Source of the DNA: Methanoregula sp.
GTDB taxonomy: Archaea; Halobacteriota; Methanomicrobia; Methanomicrobiales; Methanospirillaceae
Reading direction: 5' to 3'
DNA length: 12,684 bases
Assembly: GCA_013331015.1 (NCBI GenBank)
Contig: DUHF01000285.1
Coordinates: forward strand, 1-12,684
How positions within the stretch are numbered: position 1 is the stretch's first letter; every line of letters begins with the position of its first letter. A program made the translations under genes and the position numbers. This document shows positions 1-6,204 of the stretch, one piece after another. The notes below the pieces were generated by a model. The model was not told the DNA's origin and did not search any database. It saw only the letters and a program-made list of their open reading frames with translations.

Positions 1-561
1 CTCTATGTCAATATCAACGGCGACATGCTCAAAGATCTCCGCGAGAAACGGAACATGTCCCTTGGCGATCTCGGTACCGTTCTGGGCGTCTCGCGCCGGA
101 CCATCAGCAAGTACGAGAGCGGGATGGGTACCACGCTTGATGTTGCGATCCGGATCGAGGAGTTCTTCGATACCGGGGTGGTCGAGTCCATCGACATCAT
201 CCGGCACGAGCCACCAAAAGCAATGGATGGCGAGATGAAGAAGACCGGGGTTCACCCGCAGAGCCCCATGGAGTTTTTGGAAAAGATCGGGGTCCACCTC
301 CATACGCTTCACGGTGCGCCGTTCCAGGCTCTCCTCACCTTCGACAAGCACACCATCCTCACCGGGTATGGCCCAACCCAGAAAGTCGTGAAGCGTGCAG
401 CCCTGATTGGCAACCTCTCGCAGATCGCAAATAAGCACGCGATGTGCGTGCTCACCGACTCCACAAAAGAGAAGAAGATCGGAAAGACACTCGTGATCGG
501 TGAGAAGCGCCTGCACCGGATCGAGGACGGCTTCGAGCTGCTCGACCTGCTGGGCGAGTGA
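1..561 (+). CDS. HTH transcriptional regulator, COG1395-like (5' partial)
   Basis: The reading frame is open from base 1, so the ATG at 25 is internal and the gene starts left of the window. About 186 codons are visible; relatives I know of are roughly 310-320 residues, so the N-terminal third is missing. Visible residues about 9-60 form a Cro/C1-type helix-turn-helix: LREKRNMSLGDLGTVLGVS followed by RRTISKYESG, where the recognition helix carries SRRTISKYE. Residues just before it (NINGD) match the lead-in typical of this archaeal family. The C-terminal half (FDKHTILTGYG to KTLVIGEKRL) is a conserved domain of unknown ligand. The family is annotated as putative archaeal transcriptional regulators; targets are unknown. 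It ends in TGA 63 bp before the thermosome ATG and is followed by a separate promoter, so it need not be co-transcribed with it. Family assignment is fairly secure; function is inferred from the HTH only. Confidence 0.85.
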   Translation, partial: LYVNINGDMLKDLREKRNMSLGDLGTVLGVSRRTISKYESGMGTTLDVAIRIEEFFDTGVVESIDIIRHEPPKAMDGEMKKTGVHPQSPMEFLEKIGVHLHTLHGAPFQALLTFDKHTILTGYGPTQKVVKRAALIGNLSQIANKHAMCVLTDSTKEKKIGKTLVIGEKRLHRIEDGFELLDLLGE

Positions 562-576
562 TGCGTTTCAATAACG

Positions 577-584
577 TTTATATA
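577..584 (+). promoter_or_regulatory. TATA box of the thermosome gene
   Basis: TTTATATA is a near-consensus archaeal TATA box, preceded by a purine/AACG stretch that could act as BRE. Transcription would start about 25 bp downstream, near 605-609. This excludes the GTG at 604 as the working start and leaves a leader of roughly 15-20 nt carrying the GGTGA ribosome binding site. Confidence 0.8.
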
Positions 585-614
585 GAACCGCAGACCAATT
601 TTAGTGCTAAAAGT

Positions 615-619
615 GGTGA
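615..619 (+). promoter_or_regulatory. Ribosome binding site deciding the thermosome start
   Basis: GGTGA, complementary to the conserved 3' end of archaeal 16S rRNA, lies 5 nt before ATG 625. It supports ATG 625 rather than the in-frame GTG at 604, which is upstream of it. Confidence 0.8.
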
Positions 620-624
620 TTTTT

Positions 625-2289
625 ATGTCACAGCAACTTGGAGGACAGCAGATACTTATTCTTAAGGAAGGCAGCACCCGTACCCGCGGCCGCGACGCCC
701 AGGGTATGAACATCACCGCCGCAAAGGCAGTGGCAAGTGCAGTCAGGACCACGCTCGGTCCCAAGGGAATGGACAAGATGCTCGTCGACACCATCGGCGA
801 CGTAGTGATCACGAACGACGGTGTGACCATCTTAAAGGAGATGGACATCGAGCACCCGGCCGCAAAGATGATGGTCGAGGTTGCAAAGACCCAGGATGAT
901 GAAGTCGGGGATGGAACCACCACCGCAGTCATCATCGCCGGCGAACTGTTAAAGAAGGCAGAGGATCTCCTCGAGCAGGATGTCCACCCGACCGTTATTG
1001 CCCACGGCTACCGCATGGCAGCCGAGAAGGCACAGGCGTTCTTAAAGGACATCGCCTTTGACATCAAGGTATCCGACAAGGCGCTCCTGAAAAACATTGC
1101 AGGAACCGCCATGACCGGCAAGGGTGCAGAGGCCAGCAAGGACAAGCTCTGTGACCTTGTTGTCAAGGCAGTGACCATGGTCACTGACGATGACGGCACC
1201 GTTGACATCGAGAACATCAAGGTCGAGAAGAAGACCGGTGGCTCGATCGAGGACTCCGAGATCGTTGAGGGCGTCCTCATCGACAAGGAACGTGTCCACC
1301 CCACGATGCCCCGGAAGGTCATCAATGCAAAGATCCTTCTCCTGAATGCAGCTGTCGAGTTCAAGAAGACCGAAGTCGACGCCGAGATCAACATCACCAG
1401 CCCCGACCAGCTCCAGGCATTCCTCGATGAGGAAGAGCGCATGGTCAAGAGTATTGTTGACAAGATCGTCAAGAGCGGTGCAAATGTTCTCTTCTGCCAG
1501 AAGGGTATCGACGACATCGCCCAGCACTACCTGGCAAAGGCAGGACTCTTTGCAACCCGCCGTGTCAAGAAGAGCGACATGGAGAAACTCGCCCGGGCTA
1601 CCGGCGCAAGCCTCGTCTCCTCGATAGACGCAATCGGCAAGGAAGAACTCGGTAAAGCAGGCCTTGTCGAAGAGCGCAAGGTCGGCGGCGAAGAGATGAC
1701 CTTTGTCGAGCAGTGCAAGAACCCCAAGGCAGTCTCGATCATTGTCAAGGGCGGCACCGAGCACGTAGTCGACGAGCTCGAGCGCGCTATCCACGACGCA
1801 CTCCGCGTTGTCGGTGTCGTTGTTGAGGACAAGAAGGTCGTTGCCGGTGGCGGTGCACCCGAGACCGAGCTCTCGCTCCGTCTCCGCGAGTACGCAGCAA
1901 CCGTTGGTGGCCGGGCCCAGCTCGCCATCGAGGCATTTGCAGCCGCACTCGAGATCATCCCGCGCACCCTCGCCGAGAACGCAGGACTCGACCCCATCGA
2001 TATGCTCGTCGAGATCCGCGCAGCTCACGAGAAGGGCAAGAAGACCTACGGTCTCAATGTGTTCGAGGGCAAGGCAGTTGACATGAAGGCAGCCGGCGTT
2101 GTAGAGCCGCTCCGCGTCAAGACCCAGGCCATCTCCTCTGCAGCAGAAGCAGCGATCATGATCCTGCGCATTGACGATGTCATTGCCTCCTCCAAGAGCC
2201 CGATGCCCGAAGGCGGTGGCATGCCTCCCGGCGGCATGGGCGGAATGGGTGGCATGGGCGGTATGCCCCCCGGCATGGGCGACTTCTAA
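625..2289 (+). CDS. thsA: Thermosome subunit (group II chaperonin)
   Basis: This 554-residue protein is a full-length archaeal group II chaperonin subunit. It would assemble into a double-ring, ATP-driven cytoplasmic folding chamber with a built-in lid. Seen in order: the N-terminal ATP-binding stretch (TTLGPKGMDKMLVD, residues about 42-55, and NDGVTILKEMDIEHPAA), the nucleotide motif GDGTTT at 95-100, a central apical/lid region (about 200-370), the returning equatorial motif VVAGGGAPE, and NAGLDPIDML near 460. The last 25 or so residues are a Gly-Met-rich tail (MPPGGMGGMGGMGG) ending MGDF, typical of thermosome C-termini that project into the cavity. Start: an in-frame GTG at 604 would add seven residues, but the TATA box and GGTGA site place the start at ATG 625. 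It has its own promoter and terminator, so it is probably monocistronic. Whether it is the alpha or another paralogue cannot be told from this window, so the symbol is provisional. Confidence 0.97.
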   Translation: MSQQLGGQQILILKEGSTRTRGRDAQGMNITAAKAVASAVRTTLGPKGMDKMLVDTIGDVVITNDGVTILKEMDIEHPAAKMMVEVAKTQDDEVGDGTTTAVIIAGELLKKAEDLLEQDVHPTVIAHGYRMAAEKAQAFLKDIAFDIKVSDKALLKNIAGTAMTGKGAEASKDKLCDLVVKAVTMVTDDDGTVDIENIKVEKKTGGSIEDSEIVEGVLIDKERVHPTMPRKVINAKILLLNAAVEFKKTEVDAEINITSPDQLQAFLDEEERMVKSIVDKIVKSGANVLFCQKGIDDIAQHYLAKAGLFATRRVKKSDMEKLARATGASLVSSIDAIGKEELGKAGLVEERKVGGEEMTFVEQCKNPKAVSIIVKGGTEHVVDELERAIHDALRVVGVVVEDKKVVAGGGAPETELSLRLREYAATVGGRAQLAIEAFAAALEIIPRTLAENAGLDPIDMLVEIRAAHEKGKKTYGLNVFEGKAVDMKAAGVVEPLRVKTQAISSAAEAAIMILRIDDVIASSKSPMPEGGGMPPGGMGGMGGMGGMPPGMGDF

Positions 2290-2298
2290 ACGCCCAAA

Positions 2299-2328
2299 TT
2301 TTTTCCTGCTATCCCTTTTTTGTTTTTT
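2299..2328 (+). terminator. T-rich terminator after the thermosome gene
   Basis: Three T6 tracts (2299-2304, 2316-2321, 2323-2328) follow the stop codon within 40 bp. Runs of T without a strong hairpin are the usual archaeal terminator. Confidence 0.75.
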
Positions 2329-2610
2329 CCTGTCCTGGTCCTGCATTGATAATGCCGGCTGGCATCTTCTTCTGCGGCAAAAAAAGATTCCCTGCTGCCA
2401 CACCGCAGGCCCCTTCTGGCTACCTCGTTCTGGCAATTGAACGGAAAGGGTATCCTCGACGGAAAAGAAAGCACCCCCCTGAAAGAATATCCCCTGGAAA
2501 ACTGTGACCAGACGAATCGTTCTGTGCCGGTAATGACTAGGTGAAGGACGGGTAAGAAAAGCGCATTCGCCCGACGGGCTGGAGATGTCGCACCGCGATA
2601 CTTTTTGTTT

Positions 2611-2628
2611 AAAAAAAAGGGAAAAAAA
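2611..2628 (-). terminator. T-tract terminator after the lipoprotein gene
   Basis: On the minus strand a T7 and then a T8 tract (2622-2628 and 2611-2618) start 3 nt after the lipoprotein stop codon, separated by CCC. No hairpin is needed. Confidence 0.75.
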
Positions 2629-2630
2629 GG

Positions 2631-3194
2631 TTATGCGATGGTTGCTGTTGGTATTGCGGTCTTCTGTTGGGAGGGTGCCCCAACAACTGACAGACCTTTC
2701 TTGACAACAATGATTCCCGTGGCATTGGTGTAGGGGTCGATGTATCCATACGTACCCTCTTTCTGGCTGAACGTATACCCAAAGGAAGCCCCGTGTACAA
2801 TATCCCCGGAGACGAACTTGATCCCCATATCAGGGAGTGTCTGGACTTTATGGACTGCCCTGTCCTCGTTGACCCAGGTGATGCCGGTACCTGGCAGGAC
2901 CATCATCTCCCGCGGCACGAACGTGTTGTTCCTGATGTAAACAACGGTGGTCTTTGAGTGGGTCAGTTCAGGCCTGGGTGTTGCCGTCGGGGTGACTATG
3001 GTCGTAACCTCTTCGATCACTTCTGTCGGTTCCGGAGTGGAAACGGGGAGTTGAGTCTCAACGGCGGTAGCCGGTGGCATTGTGGGTTCAGGAGTGGGTT
3101 CAGGAGTCGGAACCGTTGTTGCTGCCGGCTGGGTACAGCCGCTTGCTGCAACCAGCAGGATGACAAGGATGCACAATCCGAAGAATCTCTTCAT
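2631..3194 (-). CDS. Lipoprotein with degenerate cupredoxin-like domain
   Basis: The protein has 187 residues. It begins with a signal peptide (MKRFFGLCILVILLVAASGC) whose lipobox AASGC puts the lipid-modified Cys at residue 20, so it should be anchored on the outside of the membrane. Residues about 21-78 are a low-complexity Pro/Thr/Glu linker (TPEPTPEPT), a typical spacer to lift a domain off the surface. Residues about 80-165 look like a cupredoxin/plastocyanin-like beta-sandwich: NNTFVPREMMVLPGTGITWVNED, then AVHKV, and GTYGYIDPY before the last strand TGIIVVKKG. In copper-binding relatives the second motif is Y-x-C-x-x-H-x-x-M. Here Cys, His and Met are all absent and only His115 of the first motif remains. 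Copper binding is therefore unlikely, and a structural or protein-binding role is more plausible. No partner gene is visible nearby. The fold is a confident guess; the function is unknown. Confidence 0.85.
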   Translation of the reverse strand: MKRFFGLCILVILLVAASGCTQPAATTVPTPEPTPEPTMPPATAVETQLPVSTPEPTEVIEEVTTIVTPTATPRPELTHSKTTVVYIRNNTFVPREMMVLPGTGITWVNEDRAVHKVQTLPDMGIKFVSGDIVHGASFGYTFSQKEGTYGYIDPYTNATGIIVVKKGLSVVGAPSQQKTAIPTATIA

Positions 3195-3215
3195 GGTCAG
3201 TAAATTGATTTCGCC

Positions 3216-3230
3216 GTATTATTAATTTTA
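3216..3230 (-). promoter_or_regulatory. Probable TATA region of the lipoprotein gene
   Basis: The minus strand reads TAAAATTAATAATAC, centred about 29 bp before the ATG. This spacing predicts a start of transcription almost at the ATG. No GGTGA-like site precedes the ATG, so a leaderless or near-leaderless mRNA is likely. Confidence 0.55.
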
Positions 3231-3414
3231 CTTAATGTATTGCCCGTAAATTTTCGTCCGGGCTTCAGAATCGTGTCTGGTTGAGAAAAACAAGCGATAA
3301 TGGCATTTTTCATCCATTACCACAACAGTTCCCGATGCAATCTGAATCGATCCCCCGGTATTGCGGAGCCGCCGGCGTTTTTTTAATGAGCCGGCTTTTC
3401 CGGGCGGCAACAGG

Positions 3415-3420
3415 TTAATG
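3415..3420 (+). promoter_or_regulatory. Weak TATA-like element of the zinc-ribbon gene
   Basis: TTAATG lies about 29 bp before the ATG at 3447, the distance expected for a leaderless transcript. No Shine-Dalgarno sequence is seen (the ATG follows CTATTCTCCC). The element is far from consensus. Confidence 0.3.
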
Positions 3421-3446
3421 AACCAAAACGTATCCACTATTCTCCC

Positions 3447-3812
3447 ATGAGCGACCGGTTCATCTTTACCCGATACCGTACTGACTGCTACCACTGCAAA
3501 CAGAACGCCGACCAGATCATCAAAGCCGTACCCAACCAGGCGCAGGTGGCGTGCGAGAACTGCGGTGCAACCCGGGTTTTTGTACCGCGGAGCGAGGATG
3601 TTGATGCCGCCGGCCTCTTAACAAAGATCGGTAAATATCCGGTATGGGAACTTGTTGAGGAGGCAACCTGCCGGAACTGTCACACGACCGGACCTCACGA
3701 TCTCATCGTGAGCTCGCGCCATCTCACGGTCCGGTGCCGGAACTGCAAGTTCACGCATTTCTATAAATTCGATCTCGAGTACCTGGCAAAGGATGAACTG
3801 AAATTTGGATAA
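3447..3812 (+). CDS. Small protein with two tandem zinc ribbons
   Basis: This 121-residue protein has eight cysteines in four CxxC pairs: C14/C17, C36/C39, C75/C78 and C97/C100. Both halves have the same layout, CxxC-x18-CxxC, 61 residues apart, so the protein looks like an internal duplication of one zinc ribbon; each half should bind one Zn ion with four Cys. After each second knuckle comes an aromatic beta strand (TRVFV and THFYKF). There is no signal peptide or membrane segment, so it is probably cytoplasmic. I do not recognise a named family; small CxxC proteins of this kind in methanogens are usually hypothetical and may bind nucleic acid or a protein partner. The gene stands alone, with a likely leaderless start and a strong hairpin terminator about 70 bp downstream. 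The gene is convergent with glutamine synthetase. Confidence 0.85.
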   Translation: MSDRFIFTRYRTDCYHCKQNADQIIKAVPNQAQVACENCGATRVFVPRSEDVDAAGLLTKIGKYPVWELVEEATCRNCHTTGPHDLIVSSRHLTVRCRNCKFTHFYKFDLEYLAKDELKFG

Positions 3813-3880
3813 TCGGAGAACGAAATCGTATTGGCAGGTGTTCGGATTCAGCACCGGGCGGGTGTTGTGACGGAAGGAAC

Positions 3881-3923
3881 GTCCATCCCCGACATCCCTG
3901 TTGGTCGGGGGTGGGTTTCTTTT
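3881..3923 (+). terminator. Hairpin terminator of the zinc-ribbon gene
   Basis: CATCCCCGAC (3884-3893) pairs with GTCGGGGGTG (3904-3913) with one G-T wobble across a 10-nt loop. The stem can extend to 13 pairs with wobbles and is followed by TTTCTTTT. The T tract lies on the + side only, so it serves the rightward gene rather than glutamine synthetase. Confidence 0.7.
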
Positions 3924-3962
3924 CATGAAGAAGATCCCCCTTGTTATCCGTGATGGTAAGGG

Positions 3963-3978
3963 AGCGTATACTTACGCT
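3963..3978. repeat. Perfect inverted repeat over the glutamine synthetase stop codon
   Basis: AGCGTA and TACGCT (3963-3968, 3973-3978) form a perfect 6-bp stem with a 4-nt loop. It spans the last sense codons and the stop codon of the leftward glutamine synthetase gene. No T tract follows on the minus strand, so it may stabilise the mRNA 3' end rather than terminate transcription. Confidence 0.45.
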
Positions 3979-5300
3979 GCCTGGAAATACCGGCGTAATT
4001 CCCAGGGGTGAACCGCTGTCCGGAACGCTTCGCACTCCATTGCGGCAATTCGGGTGAGTCCTTCCACCACCTGAACACCGAGGGTATCACAGAGCAGGCG
4101 ATCGGCAAGGAGGCATTCCTGGGCTTCCTCAAGATCGCCAGGAAGCACGTCCGTACACGCTCCTTCGTTTTGAGATCGTGGGTGATCATAACCATTTCCG
4201 CCGGTGGATTCCGGGGGCAGTATCCCCCTCCGGATACCGTCCATGCCGGCAGCAAGGATCCCGGCAAGAAGAAGGTACGGGTTGCACATGGCATCCGGGT
4301 TCCGGAGTTCAATCCGGGTCCCGTTGCCCCTCGCTGCAGGCACCCGGACCAGTGCGGACCGGTCCGCAAGACTCCACGAGGCATTGCAGGGAGCCTCATA
4401 CCCCGGTGTGAGGCGCTTGTAGGAGTTGATCGTGGGATTGGCGATCCGGCACAATCCTTTTGCATGGAGAAGAAGCCCCCCGATGAACATCAGGGCAGTA
4501 CCCGAGACTTCATGGGGTGCATCAGGATCGAAGAACGCATTTCTTCCGTTACGGTAAAGCGATGCATGGACATGCATAGCATTCCCGTTGATGCCGGCCT
4601 TTGGTTTTGCGATAAATGATGCAATGACCCCGGACTGCATGGCAATGGTCCGGGCAACATACTTGAACGTCGTGATCCGGTCGGCAGTGGCAAGCGCGTG
4701 GCCGTACCGGAAGGAGATCTCGTGCTGGCCACAGGATACTTCGTGATGGGACGCTTCGATCGAATATCCCATCTTCTCAAGGGCAAGAATGATCCCGCGC
4801 CGGATCTCCACGCCGTGATCGGCAGGGCTGAGGTCAAAATACCCGCCCCTGTCATGAAATAATGCCATCGGTTGTGCTGCTGACTTTTCAAAAAGCCAGA
4901 ACTCCATCTCAGGGCCGGTGAAAAATTCATAGCCCGAACCCCGGGTATCTTCAAGCGCCTTTATGAGAACCGAACGCGGATCCCCTTCAAACGGTTTTCC
5001 TGAACAATCCATTACATTACAGAGGAACCTGGCTTCCCGGGCATCCTTCAGGGTCCAGGGAATGATCGTGTACGTAGCGGGATCCGGAACAAGGAACATA
5101 TCCGACTCGTCGATCCGTGCAAATCCCTCGATTGATGAGCCGTCGAACCAGATCCCCTCGCGGAATGCTTTTTTGCACTGTTGGACTGGGATGGAGACGT
5201 TCTTTAAATGTCCCAGGATGTCGGTAAACTGGAGACGGACAGACCGGATCTTATCGATATCCATCTGTTGCAGAGCACGATTGTGCCAATCGGCTTCCAT
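3972..5300 (-). CDS. glnA: Glutamine synthetase, type I-alpha
   Basis: The enzyme joins ammonia to glutamate using ATP to make glutamine, the main entry of nitrogen. Its 442 residues match the I-alpha class (about 440-450), without the adenylylation loop and insert of the I-beta class. Seen in order: the N-terminal beta-grasp domain (VRLQFTDILGHLKNVSIP), the active-site loop FDGSSIEGFARIDESD (52-67), metal ligands in GPEMEFW (E131, E133) and EVSCGQHEI (E187, E194), the ATP/metal motif NAMHVHASL (240-248), NPTINSYKRLTPGYEAP (288-304) with flap Glu302, and RSALVRVP to RIELRNPD (314-336). The C-terminal VHPWELRRYF is canonical. Arg62 in the DGSSIEGF loop is the residue tied to glutamine feedback inhibition in related enzymes. 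One odd region is residues 362-387, where the usual NIYxM-ER-GI pattern is replaced by a Gly/Asn-rich loop. The ATG at 5300 gives the expected N-terminus. No glnK or ammonium transporter gene is beside it. Confidence 0.93.
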   Translation of the reverse strand: MEADWHNRALQQMDIDKIRSVRLQFTDILGHLKNVSIPVQQCKKAFREGIWFDGSSIEGFARIDESDMFLVPDPATYTIIPWTLKDAREARFLCNVMDCSGKPFEGDPRSVLIKALEDTRGSGYEFFTGPEMEFWLFEKSAAQPMALFHDRGGYFDLSPADHGVEIRRGIILALEKMGYSIEASHHEVSCGQHEISFRYGHALATADRITTFKYVARTIAMQSGVIASFIAKPKAGINGNAMHVHASLYRNGRNAFFDPDAPHEVSGTALMFIGGLLLHAKGLCRIANPTINSYKRLTPGYEAPCNASWSLADRSALVRVPAARGNGTRIELRNPDAMCNPYLLLAGILAAGMDGIRRGILPPESTGGNGYDHPRSQNEGACTDVLPGDLEEAQECLLADRLLCDTLGVQVVEGLTRIAAMECEAFRTAVHPWELRRYFQAA

Positions 5301-5330
5301 ACCCTTCGTTTCGGGCTTATCTGTTAAACC

Positions 5331-5340
5331 CTTTTTTATC
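5331..5340 (-). promoter_or_regulatory. Probable TATA box of glnA
   Basis: The minus strand reads GATAAAAAAG, about 36 bp before the ATG, predicting a short leader that ends in GAAGGGT just before the start. It lies downstream of the por terminator, so glnA probably has its own transcript. Confidence 0.45.
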
Positions 5341-5385
5341 GACTATGAAAAATGAATAACTAAGAACCGGAAAAGATCCGGCACG

Positions 5386-5412
5386 AAAAAAAACCGGTGG
5401 AATCGTCTCCAC
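5386..5412 (-). terminator. Terminator of the por operon
   Basis: On the minus strand a perfect 5-bp stem, GTGGA/TCCAC with a 6-nt loop (5397-5412), is followed by CGG and a T8 tract (5386-5393). It begins 8 nt after the porD stop codon and separates the operon from glnA. Confidence 0.75.
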
Positions 5413-5419
5413 AACTCTG

Positions 5420-5680
5420 TCACTTCTCTTCCCGCACCATCCCGATTGCCTTCTTCGGGCACTCGTTGGCGCAGATCCCGCAGCCCTTGCAGTAGGTAAG
5501 ATCGATTTCCAGATCGTCATTGATGGCAGCGTCGGGGCAATAGGTTGCACAGAGCCCGCAGGCATTGCACTTCTCCCTGTCGACAACCGGCCGGAAGACC
5601 CGCCAGGTACCGGTCTTCCCGGTTGCTCCTTCAACAGGCCTGCTCATCGCGAGGCGTTCACGTTTCTGCGTAGTGGTCAT
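5420..5680 (-). CDS. porD: Pyruvate:ferredoxin oxidoreductase, delta subunit (2[4Fe-4S])
   Basis: This 86-residue ferredoxin-like subunit carries electrons between the catalytic subunits and external ferredoxin. It has two classical cluster motifs: C38-x2-C41-x2-C44-x3-C48-P and C64-x2-C67-x2-C70-x3-C74-P, each followed by a short AI/AIG turn. The lead-in TGTWRVFRPVVDREKC is the signature of the Por/Vor delta family and separates it from free ferredoxins and from KorD. The ATG overlaps the porC stop (ATGA), pointing to translational coupling, with a GGAG site 8 nt before it; a second Met at residue 12 is possible but less well placed. It is the last gene of the operon and is followed by a strong terminator. 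Confidence 0.92.
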   Translation of the reverse strand: MTTTQKRERLAMSRPVEGATGKTGTWRVFRPVVDREKCNACGLCATYCPDAAINDDLEIDLTYCKGCGICANECPKKAIGMVREEK

Positions 5681-6204
5681 ACGATCAGCTCCTGGTAGGC
5701 AGCTTCAGCCACTTTTACGTTCCGCTCATCGGTAAACATCTCGCGGATTGCCTTCTTTGCCGAATCGACAGATACGATCCCCATCTTTGCAAGGGCACCA
5801 ATGACCGGCGTGTTGAGGATCGGGCTCCCCGACACCACCAGTTTCTCCCGGAGGGCAATACCGGTCAGGTCAACATTGCAGAAAGCGTAACCGGCAAATT
5901 CTTTCTTCTGCTGGCTGTTGATGAGCACTTTTCCTCCGGACTTGAGGCCCTGCAGGACATCGACCACGTCCATAACGCTCGCATCAAGGACAACGACCAT
6001 GTCCGGTTTTTTTATCTGGCTGTAGACCCGGATCGGGGTTTCATCGATCCGGACAAACGAGACGATGGGTGCCCCGCGGCGCTCCGCCCCGTAGAAGGGG
6101 GCTGCGGTGGCATATTTCCCGTCGTGGATTGCCGCAAGGGCAAGGAGCCGGGCCGCGGTGACGCCGCCCTGGCCGCCCCGCGAGTGAATACGGATCTCAA
6201 ACAT
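5677..6204 (-). CDS. porC: Pyruvate:ferredoxin oxidoreductase, gamma subunit
   Basis: This is the gamma subunit of the cytoplasmic 2-oxoacid:ferredoxin oxidoreductase, 175 residues, the usual size. The start MFEIRIHSRGGQGGVTAARL contains the diagnostic GGQG motif (residues 10-14), followed by PFYGAERRGAPIVSFVRID at 36-54, typical of the Por branch. In known structures this subunit holds the CoA-binding region and packs on the alpha/beta core. It overlaps the end of porA by 8 bp and has a GGTGA ribosome site 7 nt before the ATG. It also overlaps porD by 4 bp. Together these mark a coupled four-gene operon. Confidence 0.93.
   Translation of the reverse strand: MFEIRIHSRGGQGGVTAARLLALAAIHDGKYATAAPFYGAERRGAPIVSFVRIDETPIRVYSQIKKPDMVVVLDASVMDVVDVLQGLKSGGKVLINSQQKKEFAGYAFCNVDLTGIALREKLVVSGSPILNTPVIGALAKMGIVSVDSAKKAIREMFTDERNVKVAEAAYQELIV

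Larger units (their letters stand above)
2290..2630. other. 341-bp gene-free spacer with several hairpins
   Basis: No convincing protein gene is seen on either strand. The first 40 bp are the thermosome terminator and the last 20 bp the terminator of the leftward lipoprotein gene. Between them are small perfect hairpins: ATGCC/GGCAT with a 4-nt loop (2352-2365), CCTGC/GCAGG with a 9-nt loop (2391-2409), CAGACG/CGTTCTG with one bulged T (2510-2523), and GCCC/GGGC with a 3-nt loop (about 2569-2579). GTGC near 2524 could pair with GCAC near 2590, closing a region of about 70 nt that ends in CTTTTTGTTT on the + strand. This might be a small RNA, but no good promoter is visible. Confidence 0.35.

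Noticed and set aside
1042..2436. 464-codon open frame opposite the thermosome gene
   Set aside because: It is fully antisense to a clear chaperonin gene, has an acidic, Cys-rich, family-less translation, and arises from the strong codon bias of the real gene.
2286..2474. 62-codon minus-strand frame after the thermosome gene
   Set aside because: It starts and ends in terminator-like sequence, with a basic, family-less translation and no start signals.
2524..2600. tRNA gene
   Set aside because: The length is right but there is no T-loop motif, no plausible anticodon arm and no acceptor stem of seven pairs.
3228..3494. 88-codon minus-strand frame left of the zinc-ribbon gene
   Set aside because: It overlaps the zinc-ribbon start, has no TATA box or ribosome site, and its base use at third positions is unlike the neighbours. 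The C-terminal part (SGTVVVMDEKCHYRLFF) looks slightly protein-like, so a decayed fragment remains possible.
3963..3978. Terminator of glnA
   Set aside because: The 6-bp stem overlaps the stop codon but no T tract follows on the minus strand.
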